A stretch of 64,000 bases of DNA, from assembly GCF_001611795.1 (NCBI RefSeq), contig NZ_CP015098.1:6076001-6140000 (forward strand), given 5' to 3'. The translations under genes and the position numbers were made by a program. The DNA is from Streptomyces qaidamensis (GTDB lineage: Bacteria; Actinomycetota; Actinomycetes; Streptomycetales; Streptomycetaceae). The notes under the pieces were generated by a model that was not told the DNA's origin, did no database searches, and was given only the letters and a program-made list of their open reading frames with translations. This document shows, in pieces, positions 16,386 through 25,779 of the stretch. Every line of letters starts with the position of its first letter. The first letter of the stretch is position 1.

Positions 16386-17405
16386 GTGAGATCCATATGG
16401 AACGGCGCCATCTCGTTCGGCCTGGTCAGCATTCCGATCAAGCTGGTGAACGCCACCGAGAGCCACTCGATCTCCTTCCGCCAGATCCACACCGAGGACG
16501 GCGGCCGCATCCGCTACCGCAAATTCTGCGAACTGGAGGACCGCGAGGTCACCCAGGGGGAGATCGGCAAGGGCTACGAGGACGCGGACGGCACGATCAT
16601 CCCGATCACCGAGGAGGACCTGTCCAGCCTGCCCCTCCCGACGGCGAAGACGATCGAGATCGTCGCCTTCGTCCCGGCGGACCGGATCGACCCGCTCCAG
16701 ATGGACGCCGCGTACTACCTCCAGGCGAGTGGCGCCCCGGCGGCGAAGCCGTACACGCTGCTGCGCGAGGCGCTGAAGCGCAGCAACAAGGTGGCGATCG
16801 CGAAGTTCGCCCTGCGCGGGCGCGAGCGCCTGGGCATGCTCAGGGTCGTCGGCGAGGCCATCGCCATGCACGGTCTGCTCTGGCCGGACGAGGTCCGCGC
16901 CCCCGAGGGCCTGGCCCCCGACACCGACGTCACTGTCCGCGATCAGGAACTGGACCTGGCCGACGCGCTGATGGACACCCTGGGCGAGGTCGACCTGGAG
17001 GACCTGCACGACGAGTACCGCGAGGCCGTGGAGGAGGTCATCGCCGCGAAGGCCGCCGGTGAGGCCCCGCCCCAGGCCCCGGAACCGGCCACGGGCGGCA
17101 AGGTCCTGGACCTGATGGCGGCCCTGGAGAACAGCGTCCGCGCGGCCCGCGAGTCCCGGGGCGAGGACGCCGAGCACGCCGAGGTCAAGTCACTCCCGCA
17201 GCGCAAGACGGCCCGCGCGGCCCCCAAGCAGACCGGCGGCAAGAAGTCGACGTCCACCGCGAAGAAGACGGCGGCCAAGAAGACCACGGCGGCGAAGAAG
17301 TCGACGGCCAAGTCGGGCCAGGGGACGAGCAAGAAGACGGCGTCGAAGAGCACCGCCAAGAAGACGACGGCGAAGAAGTCGACCCCCCGCAAACGCTCGG
17401 CCTGA
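16386..17405 (+). CDS. ku: Ku DNA end-binding protein
   Basis: 339-residue bacterial Ku. The conserved core begins 'RSIWNGAISFGLVSIPIKLV' and includes 'YRKFCELEDREVTQGEIGKG' and 'YTLLREALKRSNKVAIAKF'. It forms a ring on broken DNA ends and recruits the LigD polymerase and ligase. The last 70 residues are Lys/Ala/Thr-rich (KKTTAKKS-type repeats), an extended tail seen in Streptomyces Ku that adds DNA affinity. GTG at 16386 is preferred because the conserved 'SIWNG' motif starts there and GGAAGGG is upstream; an ATG 21 bases earlier is possible. Confidence 0.95.
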   Translation: MRSIWNGAISFGLVSIPIKLVNATESHSISFRQIHTEDGGRIRYRKFCELEDREVTQGEIGKGYEDADGTIIPITEEDLSSLPLPTAKTIEIVAFVPADRIDPLQMDAAYYLQASGAPAAKPYTLLREALKRSNKVAIAKFALRGRERLGMLRVVGEAIAMHGLLWPDEVRAPEGLAPDTDVTVRDQELDLADALMDTLGEVDLEDLHDEYREAVEEVIAAKAAGEAPPQAPEPATGGKVLDLMAALENSVRAARESRGEDAEHAEVKSLPQRKTARAAPKQTGGKKSTSTAKKTAAKKTTAAKKSTAKSGQGTSKKTASKSTAKKTTAKKSTPRKRSA

Positions 17406-17417
17406 CGGTTCCCGCGC

Positions 17418-17451
17418 GGGCACCCCCATCGGGGGAAACCAGCGGGTGCCC
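17418..17451. terminator. Stem-loop after ku
   Basis: GGGCACCC (17418-17425) pairs with GGGTGCCC (17444-17451), with an inner CCCCATCGGGG hairpin between them. It sits just after the ku stop and probably ends that transcript before the MBL gene. Confidence 0.55.
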
Positions 17452-17474
17452 CTTCAGGGAGACCGGAGAGCGCC

Positions 17475-18386
17475 ATGCCGCAGCCCAAGAACCACCACGA
17501 CCCCGAGGACCCCGACGACCACGACAAGCACCACAACCACCACCCTCACCTCACCGGCGACGCGATCGACATCCACTTCATCGGCAACGCGACGGTGCTG
17601 CTGTCGTACGGCCCGCTCACCCTCCTCACCGACCCGAACTTCCTGCACCGAGGGCAGTACGCCTACCTCGGCCACGGCCTGCTGACCCGCCGCCTGACCG
17701 AACCCGCCCTCGACGTGCACGACTTGCCCCGCCTCGATGCGGTCGTGCTGTCCCACCTGCACGGCGACCACTGGGACCGCCGCGCCCGCCGGCACCTGGA
17801 CCACACGGTGCCGATCCTGACCACACCGCACGCGGCCCGCCGTCTCAGAACCGTGCACGGGTTCCACCGCACGGCGGGGCTGCGCACCTGGAAGGCACTC
17901 ACCCTCCAGCGCGGCGGCGTCGAGGTCACGGTCACCGCCCTGCCGGGCCGACACGCCGGCCATGCCGTGCTGCGCAGGCTGCTGCCGCCGGTGATGGGAA
18001 GCATGCTGGAGTTCGGCCCCGCCGGTGGACCGCCCTGTATGCGGCTCTACATCTCGGGCGACACACTCGTCTACGACGGCCTCGACGAGATCACCGAACA
18101 CTTCCCGGCCGCCGATCTCGCCGTCCTCCACCTGGGCGGCACGCGCCTCCCCGGGGGCGTCGTCGTCACGATGGACGGCACCCAGGGGGCCGAACTCGCC
18201 CGTCGCCTCGACCCCCGGCTCGTGCTGCCCGTCCACTACGGGGACTACACGGTGATGCGCTCGCCGCTGTCCGCGTTCCTGGCCGAGGCCGACGCCGTCG
18301 GCCTCGGCGACCGGATCGTCCGCTGCGGCCACGGTGAGCACGTGCGTGTGCCGTGCGGCCCCGGGGCGGTCCCGGAGGTCTACTGA
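17475..18386 (+). CDS. MBL-fold metallo-hydrolase
   Basis: 303-residue metallo-beta-lactamase-fold protein of the UlaG-like/L-ascorbate-6-phosphate-lactonase-like group. The metal motif is SHLHGDHWD (HxHxDH) near residues 93-101, with a further His in 'GRHAGHAV', an Asp in 'YISGDTLVY' and a His in 'LPVHYGDY'. The N-terminus is rich in His/Asp (HHDPEDPDDHDKHHNHH), possibly an extra metal-binding tag. Substrate unknown. The gene starts after a stem-loop and GGGAGACCGGAG. Confidence 0.88.
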   Translation: MPQPKNHHDPEDPDDHDKHHNHHPHLTGDAIDIHFIGNATVLLSYGPLTLLTDPNFLHRGQYAYLGHGLLTRRLTEPALDVHDLPRLDAVVLSHLHGDHWDRRARRHLDHTVPILTTPHAARRLRTVHGFHRTAGLRTWKALTLQRGGVEVTVTALPGRHAGHAVLRRLLPPVMGSMLEFGPAGGPPCMRLYISGDTLVYDGLDEITEHFPAADLAVLHLGGTRLPGGVVVTMDGTQGAELARRLDPRLVLPVHYGDYTVMRSPLSAFLAEADAVGLGDRIVRCGHGEHVRVPCGPGAVPEVY

Positions 18387-18402
18387 GCCGGGCCCTCGGC
18401 CC

Positions 18403-18879
18403 TCAGGCCACCCGCCTGCTGCCCTCCTGCTGCTCGGACTCGTCGTCCTCCTCGTCGGGCAGATGGACGTCGTCGACGGCGATGTTGACCTCCACGACCT
18501 CCAGACCCGTCATCCGCTCCACCGCGTTGATGACGTTGGTCCGGATGTCCGCGGCGGTGTCGGCGATGGCCGCGCCGTACTCGACGACCACATCGAGATC
18601 CACGGCGGCCTGGCGCTCGCCGACCTCGACCTTCACCCCTTGGGTGACCCCACTGCCGCCGCCCGGCACCCGCTGACGCACAGCCCCGAAGGCCCTGGTC
18701 ATTCCTCCGCCGAGGTTGTGCACCTCGGGAATCTCCCGGGCCGCCATGCCCGCGATCTTCGCGACGACCGTGTCCGCGATGGTGGTGTTCCCGCGAGTGC
18801 CGGGAGCGCCCTTCCCGCCCTGCGATGTCGCCCCGTCCTGCCTGCCCGCTGTGTTACTGCGCTGAGTGGTCTCCGTCAT
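18403..18879 (-). CDS. Asp23/Gls24 family envelope stress protein
   Basis: 158-residue cytoplasmic protein of the Asp23/Gls24 family. After a Gly/Thr/Gln-rich N-terminus the core is 'TTIADTVVAKIAGMAAREIP', then 'QGVKVEVGERQAAVDLDVVV', and 'IRTNVINAVERMTGLEVVEV'. Relatives attach to the membrane through small anchor proteins and accumulate under envelope or alkaline stress. ATG at 18879 follows GAGGTGA. It is convergent with the MBL gene (16 bases apart) and has a ~280-base upstream region shared with the divergent reductase gene. Confidence 0.9.
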   Translation of the reverse strand: MTETTQRSNTAGRQDGATSQGGKGAPGTRGNTTIADTVVAKIAGMAAREIPEVHNLGGGMTRAFGAVRQRVPGGGSGVTQGVKVEVGERQAAVDLDVVVEYGAAIADTAADIRTNVINAVERMTGLEVVEVNIAVDDVHLPDEEDDESEQQEGSRRVA

Positions 18880-19161
18880 GACCGTCACCTCGATGATCGG
18901 TGAGGGGAATGAGCAGCGTCGTTCCTCTCTACGGTAGAACAACGGTGCGTATGAGGCGAAAGTGGTGTTCTGCTCCCCCGTGTGCTTCACCCTTCCCGGG
19001 TGAGGCCACCCGCGTCCCACCCGTGCACGCTGAAAGCGGCACGACGTTGGCGCAGGGGCGGCACGGGGCTTTGACAGAACTCGAACCGCCGTTCCCCATC
19101 GCGATGAGTTTGTGGCTCCCGGCCGGTCCAAGCTCGTGACACCCTGGGAAAGGACACCGCC

Positions 19162-19767
19162 ATGTCGGAGCTTCTCGTCGACTTCATCACCTCCCTCGAC
19201 GGCTACGCATCGGGAGAGGGATGGCCCGGGTTCTGGGGCCTCGAGGGCCCGGAGTACCTCGCATGGCTCGGCGAACAGCCCGAGGCCACCTACCTGATGG
19301 GAGCGAACACCTACCGCCTGATGTCGGGCTTCGCCGCAGGCGAGGTCCCGAGTGGCCAAGACGAGTTCAGGCCCGAAGAAGAGGCGTCCGTCGACGAACT
19401 CACACAAGCGTCCAAGGTGGTGTTCTCCTCCTCACTCGAGGAGCCGCTGACGTGGGCCAACTCCACGCTCGTCCGCGACGACGCCGTCGAGGCGGTCCGC
19501 GCCATGAAGTCGAGTGGCTCGGGGCTCCTGAGCACGATCGGCAGCCTCAGCCTGTGCCGGTCCCTGCTACGAGCCGGACTCGTCGACCGCTTCCGGGTCG
19601 TGATGTTCCCGGTGATCACCGGGGCCACGGGCGAAGAACGCATCTACGACGGCTATCCGGACGTCGCCCTCGAGATGACCGAACACCGCACCTTCGACGG
19701 CCGCATCCAACTGGTCGAGTACAAGCCCCGCGTGCTGGAGCACCCGCCGCTCGCCGTCCCTGCGTGA
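19162..19767 (+). CDS. RibD C-terminal/dihydrofolate-reductase-like protein
   Basis: 201-residue NADPH-dependent reductase-fold protein of the RibD-C/DHFR superfamily. The start 'MSELLVDFITSLDGYASGEG' and the later 'LSTIGSLSLCRSLLRAGLVD' are typical; 'YLMGANTYRLM' lies near residue 45. Such stand-alone proteins are common in Streptomyces and have no settled function. The GAAAGGA site is six bases before the ATG. Confidence 0.88.
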   Translation: MSELLVDFITSLDGYASGEGWPGFWGLEGPEYLAWLGEQPEATYLMGANTYRLMSGFAAGEVPSGQDEFRPEEEASVDELTQASKVVFSSSLEEPLTWANSTLVRDDAVEAVRAMKSSGSGLLSTIGSLSLCRSLLRAGLVDRFRVVMFPVITGATGEERIYDGYPDVALEMTEHRTFDGRIQLVEYKPRVLEHPPLAVPA

Positions 19768-19983
19768 CGTCGCCCCGTCCGCCGGTCTGGACAGCGGCCA
19801 GGCCGGCCCCGGCGGGCGTGAAGCTACACCTCATAGGGGGCGACTACGCACAGGCCCTCCGCAAGGCGGCTGTTCGCCACAGAAGGCCGCATCGTGTGAT
19901 GGCCGAAGCACAGCGCTGGCTGCGGAGAAGACGTGCTTTCCGTCACATTGATTGAGGACATGCAGGTGTGGAGTGCCTGTCCC
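19768..19983. other. Intergenic stretch, no gene recognised
   Basis: Between the convergent reductase and small-membrane-protein genes. No clear ribosome site, hairpin or conserved protein could be found in it. Confidence 0.5.
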
Positions 19984-20250
19984 TCAGTGGTCGGGGCTGC
20001 CAGGGTGAGGCGTGTACGCGCGAGGGTGCGCGCGGTGGCGATGGATGGCTGTGCTTGCCGCGCTGAGGCCCAGGCAGAAGATCAGCGCGAGGGCCAGGCC
20101 GGAGCAGAAGATGGCCAGCGCGTTCATGGTGGCGATGTCCTGACCGAGTACGGACACGGTGTACTCGGGCCCGCCAGAAAGGTTGTCGGCGATCACCAGA
20201 CCGGTGAAAGCCCCTGTGGCCGCCAGGAGGAGCAATCCGAGGACGATCAT
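19984..20250 (-). CDS. Small two-helix membrane protein
   Basis: 88-residue protein with two transmembrane helices (MIVLGLLLLAATGAFTGLVI and NALAIFCSGLALALIFCLGL) joined by a short Asp/Gly loop, and a His/Arg-rich cytoplasmic tail. The ATG at 20250 is favoured over the one nine bases upstream because GAGGAG is then at proper spacing. This layout is common among Streptomyces proteins of unknown function. No partner gene is adjacent. Confidence 0.65.
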   Translation of the reverse strand: MIVLGLLLLAATGAFTGLVIADNLSGGPEYTVSVLGQDIATMNALAIFCSGLALALIFCLGLSAASTAIHRHRAHPRAYTPHPGSPDH

Positions 20251-20950
20251 CTGGGTCATCTCCTCGAAGGAGTTGTTCCACTGGTACTCGCTGGAGGCTG
20301 ACCGCGTACCCCACAGTCCTGCCCGGGACACAAAGACGATGCGCGGGAATGCGGGGCGCCGAGCATCGGCATTCTGCGGGCCTGCCTTCCGGACCTGCCG
20401 GCCTGTCGAAAACGGGGGCGGCGACAGTGATGGCGCTGACCAGCGCCGTGGCACGGACGGCGTCGGCGGTGAACCGCGCGGCACGAGCCCGAACTTGGGG
20501 CATACAGCGCCGACTGCCCCTCTCGGTGCCGAGTAGTCGTGCGACGCACGCCCGTGTTCCGCAGAGCCCGCCACCCGACGGGGTGCGCCGTAGGGAAGGG
20601 TGCGGTCGCGGTTGCGGAGGTGCAGGTACCGGCCAGGCGCGGAACCCGGCCTGGTGCCGCGGTGGTCGGCACCGCAGCAGAAGGGGCATCGGATGCGCAC
20701 CGGGCGTTTCTCCTCGGGGAGCCGGTTGGGTATGGATGCCGAGAGGATGCGCCGATGTGAGGGAGGCGGGCACGGTAAGGGGACCGCGAGCCGACGGCCT
20801 GGCGCTCCGGCATCGGCGAGTGCAGAAGCGCGGCAGGCAGGGTGCACGGCGATCGGAGGCCGGCAACAGTCGGCGTGCACCAGGAACAGACCTCCGCGAC
20901 GCCGGGTGTGTCACCCGTCGGTAAGCGAACGGCGGCGCCCGGCCGTGCGG
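20251..20950. other. Long stretch without a recognisable gene
   Basis: 700 bases between the small membrane protein and the DUF2254 stop. All frames give Arg/Pro/Ala-rich translations with no family motif and no good start plus ribosome site. It may be decayed coding DNA, since GC bias by frame is mixed. Confidence 0.5.
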
Positions 20951-22303
20951 TCAGGGGGCCGGGTTGTGCGCCCAGCGCCCGGCCAGCGCCTGTTCGACGC
21001 GCTGGGTCAGCTCGGTCAGCCCGACGCGCTCGGCTGGGTGGAGATTCTGGGCCTCGATGGTGGAGCGCAGCCGGGTGAGTGCGGCGACCACGGGCGGATG
21101 CCGGTCGGGTGCGCTGCTCCAGGCGAGTTCGCTCAGCAGCATCGCGATGCGGGCGAGGACGGCGGGCTCGGCGGCACCGTAGCGCAGCGGCTGGGCCACC
21201 GCCAGATCCAGCAGCTCCTCCAGGTTGGGGCGTCGCAGCACCACTCTGACCTGCTGGTCGTCGTCGAACAGCAGGTGTGGGCCGAGGTCGCGCTGCGCCA
21301 GCTCGCACAGCAGCGCGGAGGAGTGGGACAGGGTGTGGACAGCGGTCGTCGGGTCGTTGATCCCTGGGGAGAGTGCTTTAGCGGCGATGTCGGTGAGCTG
21401 CCTCAGTCCGAAGGCGATGTCTTGCAGGTCGGTGCGTTCGGCACCGGTGCTCACTGCTTCGGCGGCTGCTTCGATCAGACGTGCCCGTGTCTCGGGGGCG
21501 AACGGCTCGCCGGCGCGCGGCCAGGCGGCTCCCATGGGCGTGCCGGTGATGAGAGAGCTTCCGGGGCTGCGGTCGATGAGCAGGACGGCGTCGGCTTCCA
21601 TGGCTGCCTTCAGAAGGCCTTCCTCGTCCACGGAGGTCAAGAAGCCGGAAGCGCCGACGGTCAGGGGCAGCGCGTTCGCGGGTGGTTCCGGTGGTGCGCC
21701 ACGGTGGTTTCTGGCAGTCGGGTCCCCGCGTGGCGTGTCCTTCATGTCCGGGAGGAGCCGTTGGATGGTGCGGTCGGCGGCGGAGTGGACCCTGCTCATC
21801 ATCGTCTCGACGCGGATCTCGCGCGCCAGGTGCGACAGGAAGAGCACGAGGGCGAGCATGCTGGCCAGCGTGAGCAGGAAGGCCACCGTGACCGACAGTT
21901 GCGGGACGAAGCCGGTCTGCTCGTCCTCGTCGGTGCGTACGGTGCGCAGCACGGTCAGGGCGTAGGTGAACGTGGTGAGGAAGAGGGCCAGAGTCGTCTG
22001 GACGTACCGGTCGGCGGTGAAGGTCCGCAGCAGGCGCGGCGAGAACTGGCTGCTGGCCAGTTGCAGCGTCAGCACCGTGAGCGAGAAGGTCAGTGCCGTG
22101 ACCGTGACCATGGAGCCGGCGATCGCTCCCAGCACCGAGCGCGCGGCGTCCGAGTTGCCACTGAACAGATAGTCCTTCAGCCAGGAGGGCAGGTCGGGCT
22201 GGATCCGTCTGTCCACCCGCGGCATTCCCACGCCTGCGACGACGGCGAGCGTGACTCCCAGCGTCGGCAGGGGCCACAGCTGCGCCCGGAGCGTGTCACG
22301 CAT
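20951..22303 (-). CDS. DUF2254 membrane protein
   Basis: 450-residue integral membrane protein of family DUF2254. Four N-terminal hydrophobic helices are seen (for example SMVTVTALTFSLTVLTLQLA near residue 70, and FVPQLSVTVAFLLTLASMLA). Family segments 'SSQFSPRLLRTFTADRYVQ' and 'DIAAKALSPGINDPTTA' follow. The C-terminal half is soluble. Function unknown. ATG at 22303 gives the usual family N-terminus (RDTLRAQLWPLP); a GTG two codons upstream is possible. The ribosome site is weak, so start confidence is moderate. Confidence 0.85.
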   Translation of the reverse strand: MRDTLRAQLWPLPTLGVTLAVVAGVGMPRVDRRIQPDLPSWLKDYLFSGNSDAARSVLGAIAGSMVTVTALTFSLTVLTLQLASSQFSPRLLRTFTADRYVQTTLALFLTTFTYALTVLRTVRTDEDEQTGFVPQLSVTVAFLLTLASMLALVLFLSHLAREIRVETMMSRVHSAADRTIQRLLPDMKDTPRGDPTARNHRGAPPEPPANALPLTVGASGFLTSVDEEGLLKAAMEADAVLLIDRSPGSSLITGTPMGAAWPRAGEPFAPETRARLIEAAAEAVSTGAERTDLQDIAFGLRQLTDIAAKALSPGINDPTTAVHTLSHSSALLCELAQRDLGPHLLFDDDQQVRVVLRRPNLEELLDLAVAQPLRYGAAEPAVLARIAMLLSELAWSSAPDRHPPVVAALTRLRSTIEAQNLHPAERVGLTELTQRVEQALAGRWAHNPAP

Positions 22304-22700
22304 GAGCACAGGGGAGGTGAGTCGGCAGCCCGGCCGGGACCGAGGGAGCCGCCGAGGCAGGAGGAGTGGGCAAGTGCGTGGGCATCGGCACAAGCCCACG
22401 TTACATACCATGACAAGTCGGACGAACGTTGAAACGCCACTCCTGGTCGCCTGGACTCTGATCGCCGACGCCCTGTACGGCCTGGGAATCATCGTCAGAG
22501 GGCCCAGGCCGGAGCGGGCGCACACCCGCCTGGCTGGGACCGAGCGGTTGCGCAGGGTCTGGCGAACATACGCACCCCCTGGATGAATGACATCGCCGAG
22601 GGTTTGCGGATTCTCGGGGGAACCCCGGGGATCGCGGCACGCGTCGCCGCAGTCGGCCCGCTCGCAGCGGCCGTGCCTCGTGGCTGGCGGCCGCTGGTTC
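22304..22700. other. Intergenic stretch upstream of DUF2254 gene
   Basis: About 400 bases holding presumably the DUF2254 promoter. No gene is recognised. It ends at a 21-base tandem duplication (22681-22723). Confidence 0.45.
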
Positions 22701-22723
22701 GTAGCTGGCGGCCGCTGGTTCGG
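22681..22723. repeat. Tandem duplication of 21-22 bases
   Basis: The sequence TGGCTGGCGGCCGCTGGTTCG at 22681 is repeated immediately as AGCTGGCGGCCGCTGGTTCG. It lies exactly at the left edge of the GH15 remnant. Confidence 0.8.
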
Positions 22724-22901
22724 CATGCTTTCCGAAGAGTACGAGCCCCAGTCGAAGCGTCTCATGGGCAACTTCCCGCAGGCTCTGTCCCACATTCCGC
22801 TGGTCAGCACGGCGTTCAGTCTCGCGAGCCGGCGCGGCCCGGCCCACCGCCGCCCGGCCGCCGGCAAGCATGAACGACCGGCAGGGAGCAGGGAGCGCTG
22901 A
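22722..22901 (+). pseudogene. GH15 (glucoamylase/trehalase-like) C-terminal remnant
   Basis: The frame ending at 22901 encodes 'GMLSEEYEPQSKRLMGNFPQ' followed by 'ALSHIPLVSTAFSLASR'. This matches the conserved C-terminal signature of glycoside hydrolase family 15 proteins (GLLSEEYDP...GNFPQAFSH). Only about 45 residues survive of a family normally near 600 residues, and nothing upstream continues the homology. It is therefore a deletion remnant. Gluconokinase and a glucose-dehydrogenase-like gene nearby suggest it once belonged to a sugar-oxidation cluster. Confidence 0.8.
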
Positions 22902-22925
22902 CAGGTTCTCCGTCCCGCTGCTTGG

Positions 22926-23435
22926 TCATCGGTCCTTGACCGCGTTGAGCGCCAGAGCGGTCGTCTGCTCAGGGGTGCCCTCGATGGGCACAACCGCGCC
23001 GGACTCGTCGGCGGCCAACGGCTCCAGAGCGTCGATCTGGGACTGCAGGAGATGCAGCGGCATGAAGTGACCTTGCCGCGCCGCTAGCCGGCTGGCAATC
23101 AGCTCCGCAGAGCCGTCGAGGTGGAGGAAGAAGACGTCGGGTGCCACAGCGGTCAGCCGATCACGGTAGCGGCGCTTCAGAGCCGAACAGGTGACCACGC
23201 CACCCCGTCCGGCGTGCTCGGCGAGCCATGTGGCGATCATCTCGAGCCACGGGCGGCGGTCCTCGTCGTCCAACGGAATACCAGCCCGCATCTTGGCCAC
23301 GTTCTGAGGCGGGTGAAAGTCGTCGGCCTCGGCGTAGGGCAGCCCGAGACGCTGGGCGACCTTGTGACCGACGGTTGTCTTTCCCGACCCCGAGACACCC
23401 ATGACGACGATCAATGGAGCGACGTTGCGCGACAT
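22926..23435 (-). CDS. gntK: Gluconokinase
   Basis: 169-residue small kinase that phosphorylates gluconate to 6-phosphogluconate, feeding the pentose-phosphate route. Walker A is VMGVSGSGKTTVG near residues 11-23; the substrate region 'YAEADDFHPPQNVAKMRAGI' and 'CSALKRRYRDRL' are standard for the GntK family. The size equals the family norm. It converges on the GH15 remnant. The nearby glucose-dehydrogenase-like gene could supply gluconate. Confidence 0.93.
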   Translation of the reverse strand: MSRNVAPLIVVMGVSGSGKTTVGHKVAQRLGLPYAEADDFHPPQNVAKMRAGIPLDDEDRRPWLEMIATWLAEHAGRGGVVTCSALKRRYRDRLTAVAPDVFFLHLDGSAELIASRLAARQGHFMPLHLLQSQIDALEPLAADESGAVVPIEGTPEQTTALALNAVKDR

Positions 23436-23498
23436 CGGCTCAGCCTAGTACAGCCGTGACGGTGCACTTCCGGTCCGTCATCGAAAAGGAGTCCTGAC

Positions 23499-23924
23499 TC
23501 AGGCCCGCCGCACTCGCGCCAGCAACAGCGAGACGGTGGCCAGCAAGATCAGCACGCTGCCGGTGGCTATGTCGTTGATCCGCGCCGCATCTGCTTTCGA
23601 CGTGTCGCCGTAGCTCACCACGAACGGTGCGGCGACAAGCCACGCACCTGCTGCCGCGACGACAATTTCGGAAACGGGCCCGCGCTGGCGCACCATGCGA
23701 GCGACAGCGACGAGGAACACCACCACACCGACGATCATCTCGTTCAGGTGCGCGTCCACCGCAGGCTCATTGAATGGGTACCCAATGATCCAAGCCCCGA
23801 TGAAAAGCCAGATGCCCGCCGCCAGCATCATCGCGCTGATGAGCGAGTTCCTCACCTCCCGGGTCAGTTCACGCCTGCGCGGCGGCGGGGCCGCGCGCTG
23901 AGCAGTGGAACGACTGCGCGTCAT
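23499..23924 (-). CDS. SPW-repeat membrane protein
   Basis: 141-residue protein with four transmembrane helices in two repeats of the SPW type (LAAGIWLFIGAWIIGYPF and AAGAWLVAAPFVVSYGD). The N-terminus is Arg-rich and cytoplasmic. Function of the family is unknown. ATG at 23924 has AGGAGG six bases upstream. It lies 63 bases upstream of gntK on the same strand and may be co-transcribed. Confidence 0.82.
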   Translation of the reverse strand: MTRSRSTAQRAAPPPRRRELTREVRNSLISAMMLAAGIWLFIGAWIIGYPFNEPAVDAHLNEMIVGVVVFLVAVARMVRQRGPVSEIVVAAAGAWLVAAPFVVSYGDTSKADAARINDIATGSVLILLATVSLLLARVRRA

Positions 23925-24726
23925 GGGTGCCTCCTGGCTGGGTCTGGCCGTGGGCGACGGCGAGCGGTGCCGATGTGCACGACGGGCTATGGGCGGGGAC
24001 GGGCCCTGGTCGCACGTGGGATCTACGGGGGCACGTTGCACGTCATGGAGCCTGCTTCTTCCACACGCATGGTCAAATTCGAGGAAGTCACCGTCCGTAC
24101 AAGCCGGCGAAGACGACGGGGCAGGGAGCGGGTAGCCGGACTCGCGTGCCGGATCAGCCGATCAGCGTCCGGGGCCCTGTTGTGCAGCCATATTTACGTC
24201 GTTGCGTCGTCCTTGCTCCTCCACTGCTGACCCTGAGGGTCGGCGAGGCGGGCAGGATCGAAGTTCCGTTCGGAGTACCAGCCAGCCGTCCGTGGGGGAG
24301 CCGCCGTGGCTGCGGGCCGAGTGACGGTGCAGCAGAACGACGAACGGGCATGATCGTCTCCTCGGTGTACGTGCTCGGCGGACAGGGGTGGTGCACGCCG
24401 CCGAACACGGTCTCCGTGCGGTGACGGGTTGCCATAGTCACAGACGACAAACGCCACCGATGGTGTCGCGCCGCCTTGCCGCCGGCGATGAGGCGGCATG
24501 TGCGGGGCCGCCCTGGCCACGATCGCGCATCTTCCCGGCGATGGGCGCCGGGTGTCGATTCAGTCGCGGTTCGCGGGTGAAGCTATAGAAGGGGTGCATT
24601 CGGTCATGTGCAGGACTTCTGCGCTCGGACCCGAGAAGGACCCTGCGCATGCCCACGCAGCGCCTCAGGGCGGATCACGAATGAGCAGCCGGAACCCTGT
24701 CGGCACGGCAGTTTGCAGTCGACTGG
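23925..24726. other. 800-base stretch without a recognised gene
   Basis: Between the SPW protein and the dehydrogenase stop. Several short open frames exist on both strands, but none has family similarity or a convincing start. It may contain debris of the GH15/sugar cluster, but I cannot show this. Confidence 0.45.
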
Positions 24727-25779
24727 CTATGTCTGCAGGTCGATGACTACCTTGATGTCGTCTGGCTGCTGTTGGAATGCCTCCTTGGCGCGTTCGAGCG
24801 GTACCCGCCTGGTGATCAGACGTTCCAGCCAGGTCATGTCGGCCTTCGCCAGCGCGTCGGCGGCTTGCCGGTAGTGACGCAGGTTCGCGTTGACGGATCC
24901 CACCACGGCGTCGTTCTGCAGCACGATGTCCCTGTTGAAGGTGCCGGCGTCCACGGTGACGCGGCGACCGGCGGGCGAGACGCCCGTCAGGCACACCACC
25001 CCGTACGCGGCGGTGCCAGTGATCGAAGCGAAGACCAGGCCGCTCGCTCCGGTGGCTTCGATGATGACGTCCGGGCACACCTTTTCGATCACTTGCTCGG
25101 CGTCTTCGACGTGGTACGTGGCATCGAGATCCTGGACCAGCTGGGGCTTGGGGCCACCGCTGACGCGGTCCAGTACATGCACCTGCAGCCCGCGCTGGGT
25201 CGCGAGCAGGGCGGCCAGCAGGCCGATCGGGCCCGCACCGGTGACCAGGACGCGCCGCGGTGCGAACCAAGAGCGCGCACCGACACGCTCGACCTGCTCC
25301 CACGCTTTGGCGACCACAGAGGTGGGTTCCATGAGTACGCCGACACGCTCAAGGTGCGGTTGCAGCCTCACCGCATAGCCAGGCTCTACGCACCAGGCTT
25401 GGGCGCCGTAGCCGTCGAGTTCCTTGATGCCGCGCTCGGTGTAGCGGCCGTTGCGGCACATGTCGAACTCTCCGTGACGGCAGGCACCGCAGGGCACGGG
25501 GTCCGGCCGGCGGACTACCCCGGCCACCAGGTCGCCGGCCGAGAACCCGCTGTCCGGCGGCGCTTGCTCCACACGGCCCAGTGACTCGTGCCCGAGGATG
25601 TGCCAGTCGCGGCCGGGTGGCGCCCATCCGTACTGGCCGTTCGCGATCTCCCGGTCCGTCCCGCAGACCCCCATCGCCAAGCCGCGCACCAGCATCTCGC
25701 CGCCCACCGGGGACGGGGTGGGTAGCTGCCGTACTTGGAGGGAGTGCCTCTGGCCAGGCTGTACGGTCAATGCCCGCAT
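24727..25779 (-). CDS. Glucose 1-dehydrogenase-like Zn-dependent dehydrogenase
   Basis: 350-residue medium-chain zinc dehydrogenase of the glucose-1-dehydrogenase type. The N-terminal domain has the catalytic zinc site (MGVCGTDREI and ILGHES) and a structural zinc lobe (PVPCGACRHGEFDMCRNGRY). The Rossmann domain starts at 'RRVLVTGAGPIGLLAALLAT'. A C-terminal Glc-dehydrogenase-like domain follows (GTFNRDIVLQNDAVVGSVNA). It would oxidise glucose or a similar aldose to the lactone with NAD(P). ATG at 25779 gives the family N-terminus MRALTVQPGQ. Nearby gluconokinase suggests an oxidative glucose shunt. Confidence 0.9.
   Translation of the reverse strand: MRALTVQPGQRHSLQVRQLPTPSPVGGEMLVRGLAMGVCGTDREIANGQYGWAPPGRDWHILGHESLGRVEQAPPDSGFSAGDLVAGVVRRPDPVPCGACRHGEFDMCRNGRYTERGIKELDGYGAQAWCVEPGYAVRLQPHLERVGVLMEPTSVVAKAWEQVERVGARSWFAPRRVLVTGAGPIGLLAALLATQRGLQVHVLDRVSGGPKPQLVQDLDATYHVEDAEQVIEKVCPDVIIEATGASGLVFASITGTAAYGVVCLTGVSPAGRRVTVDAGTFNRDIVLQNDAVVGSVNANLRHYRQAADALAKADMTWLERLITRRVPLERAKEAFQQQPDDIKVVIDLQT

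Noticed and set aside
19943..20914. Long minus-strand frame around the small two-helix protein
   Set aside because: No ribosome site or homology upstream of 20250; only the two-helix segment looks like a protein.
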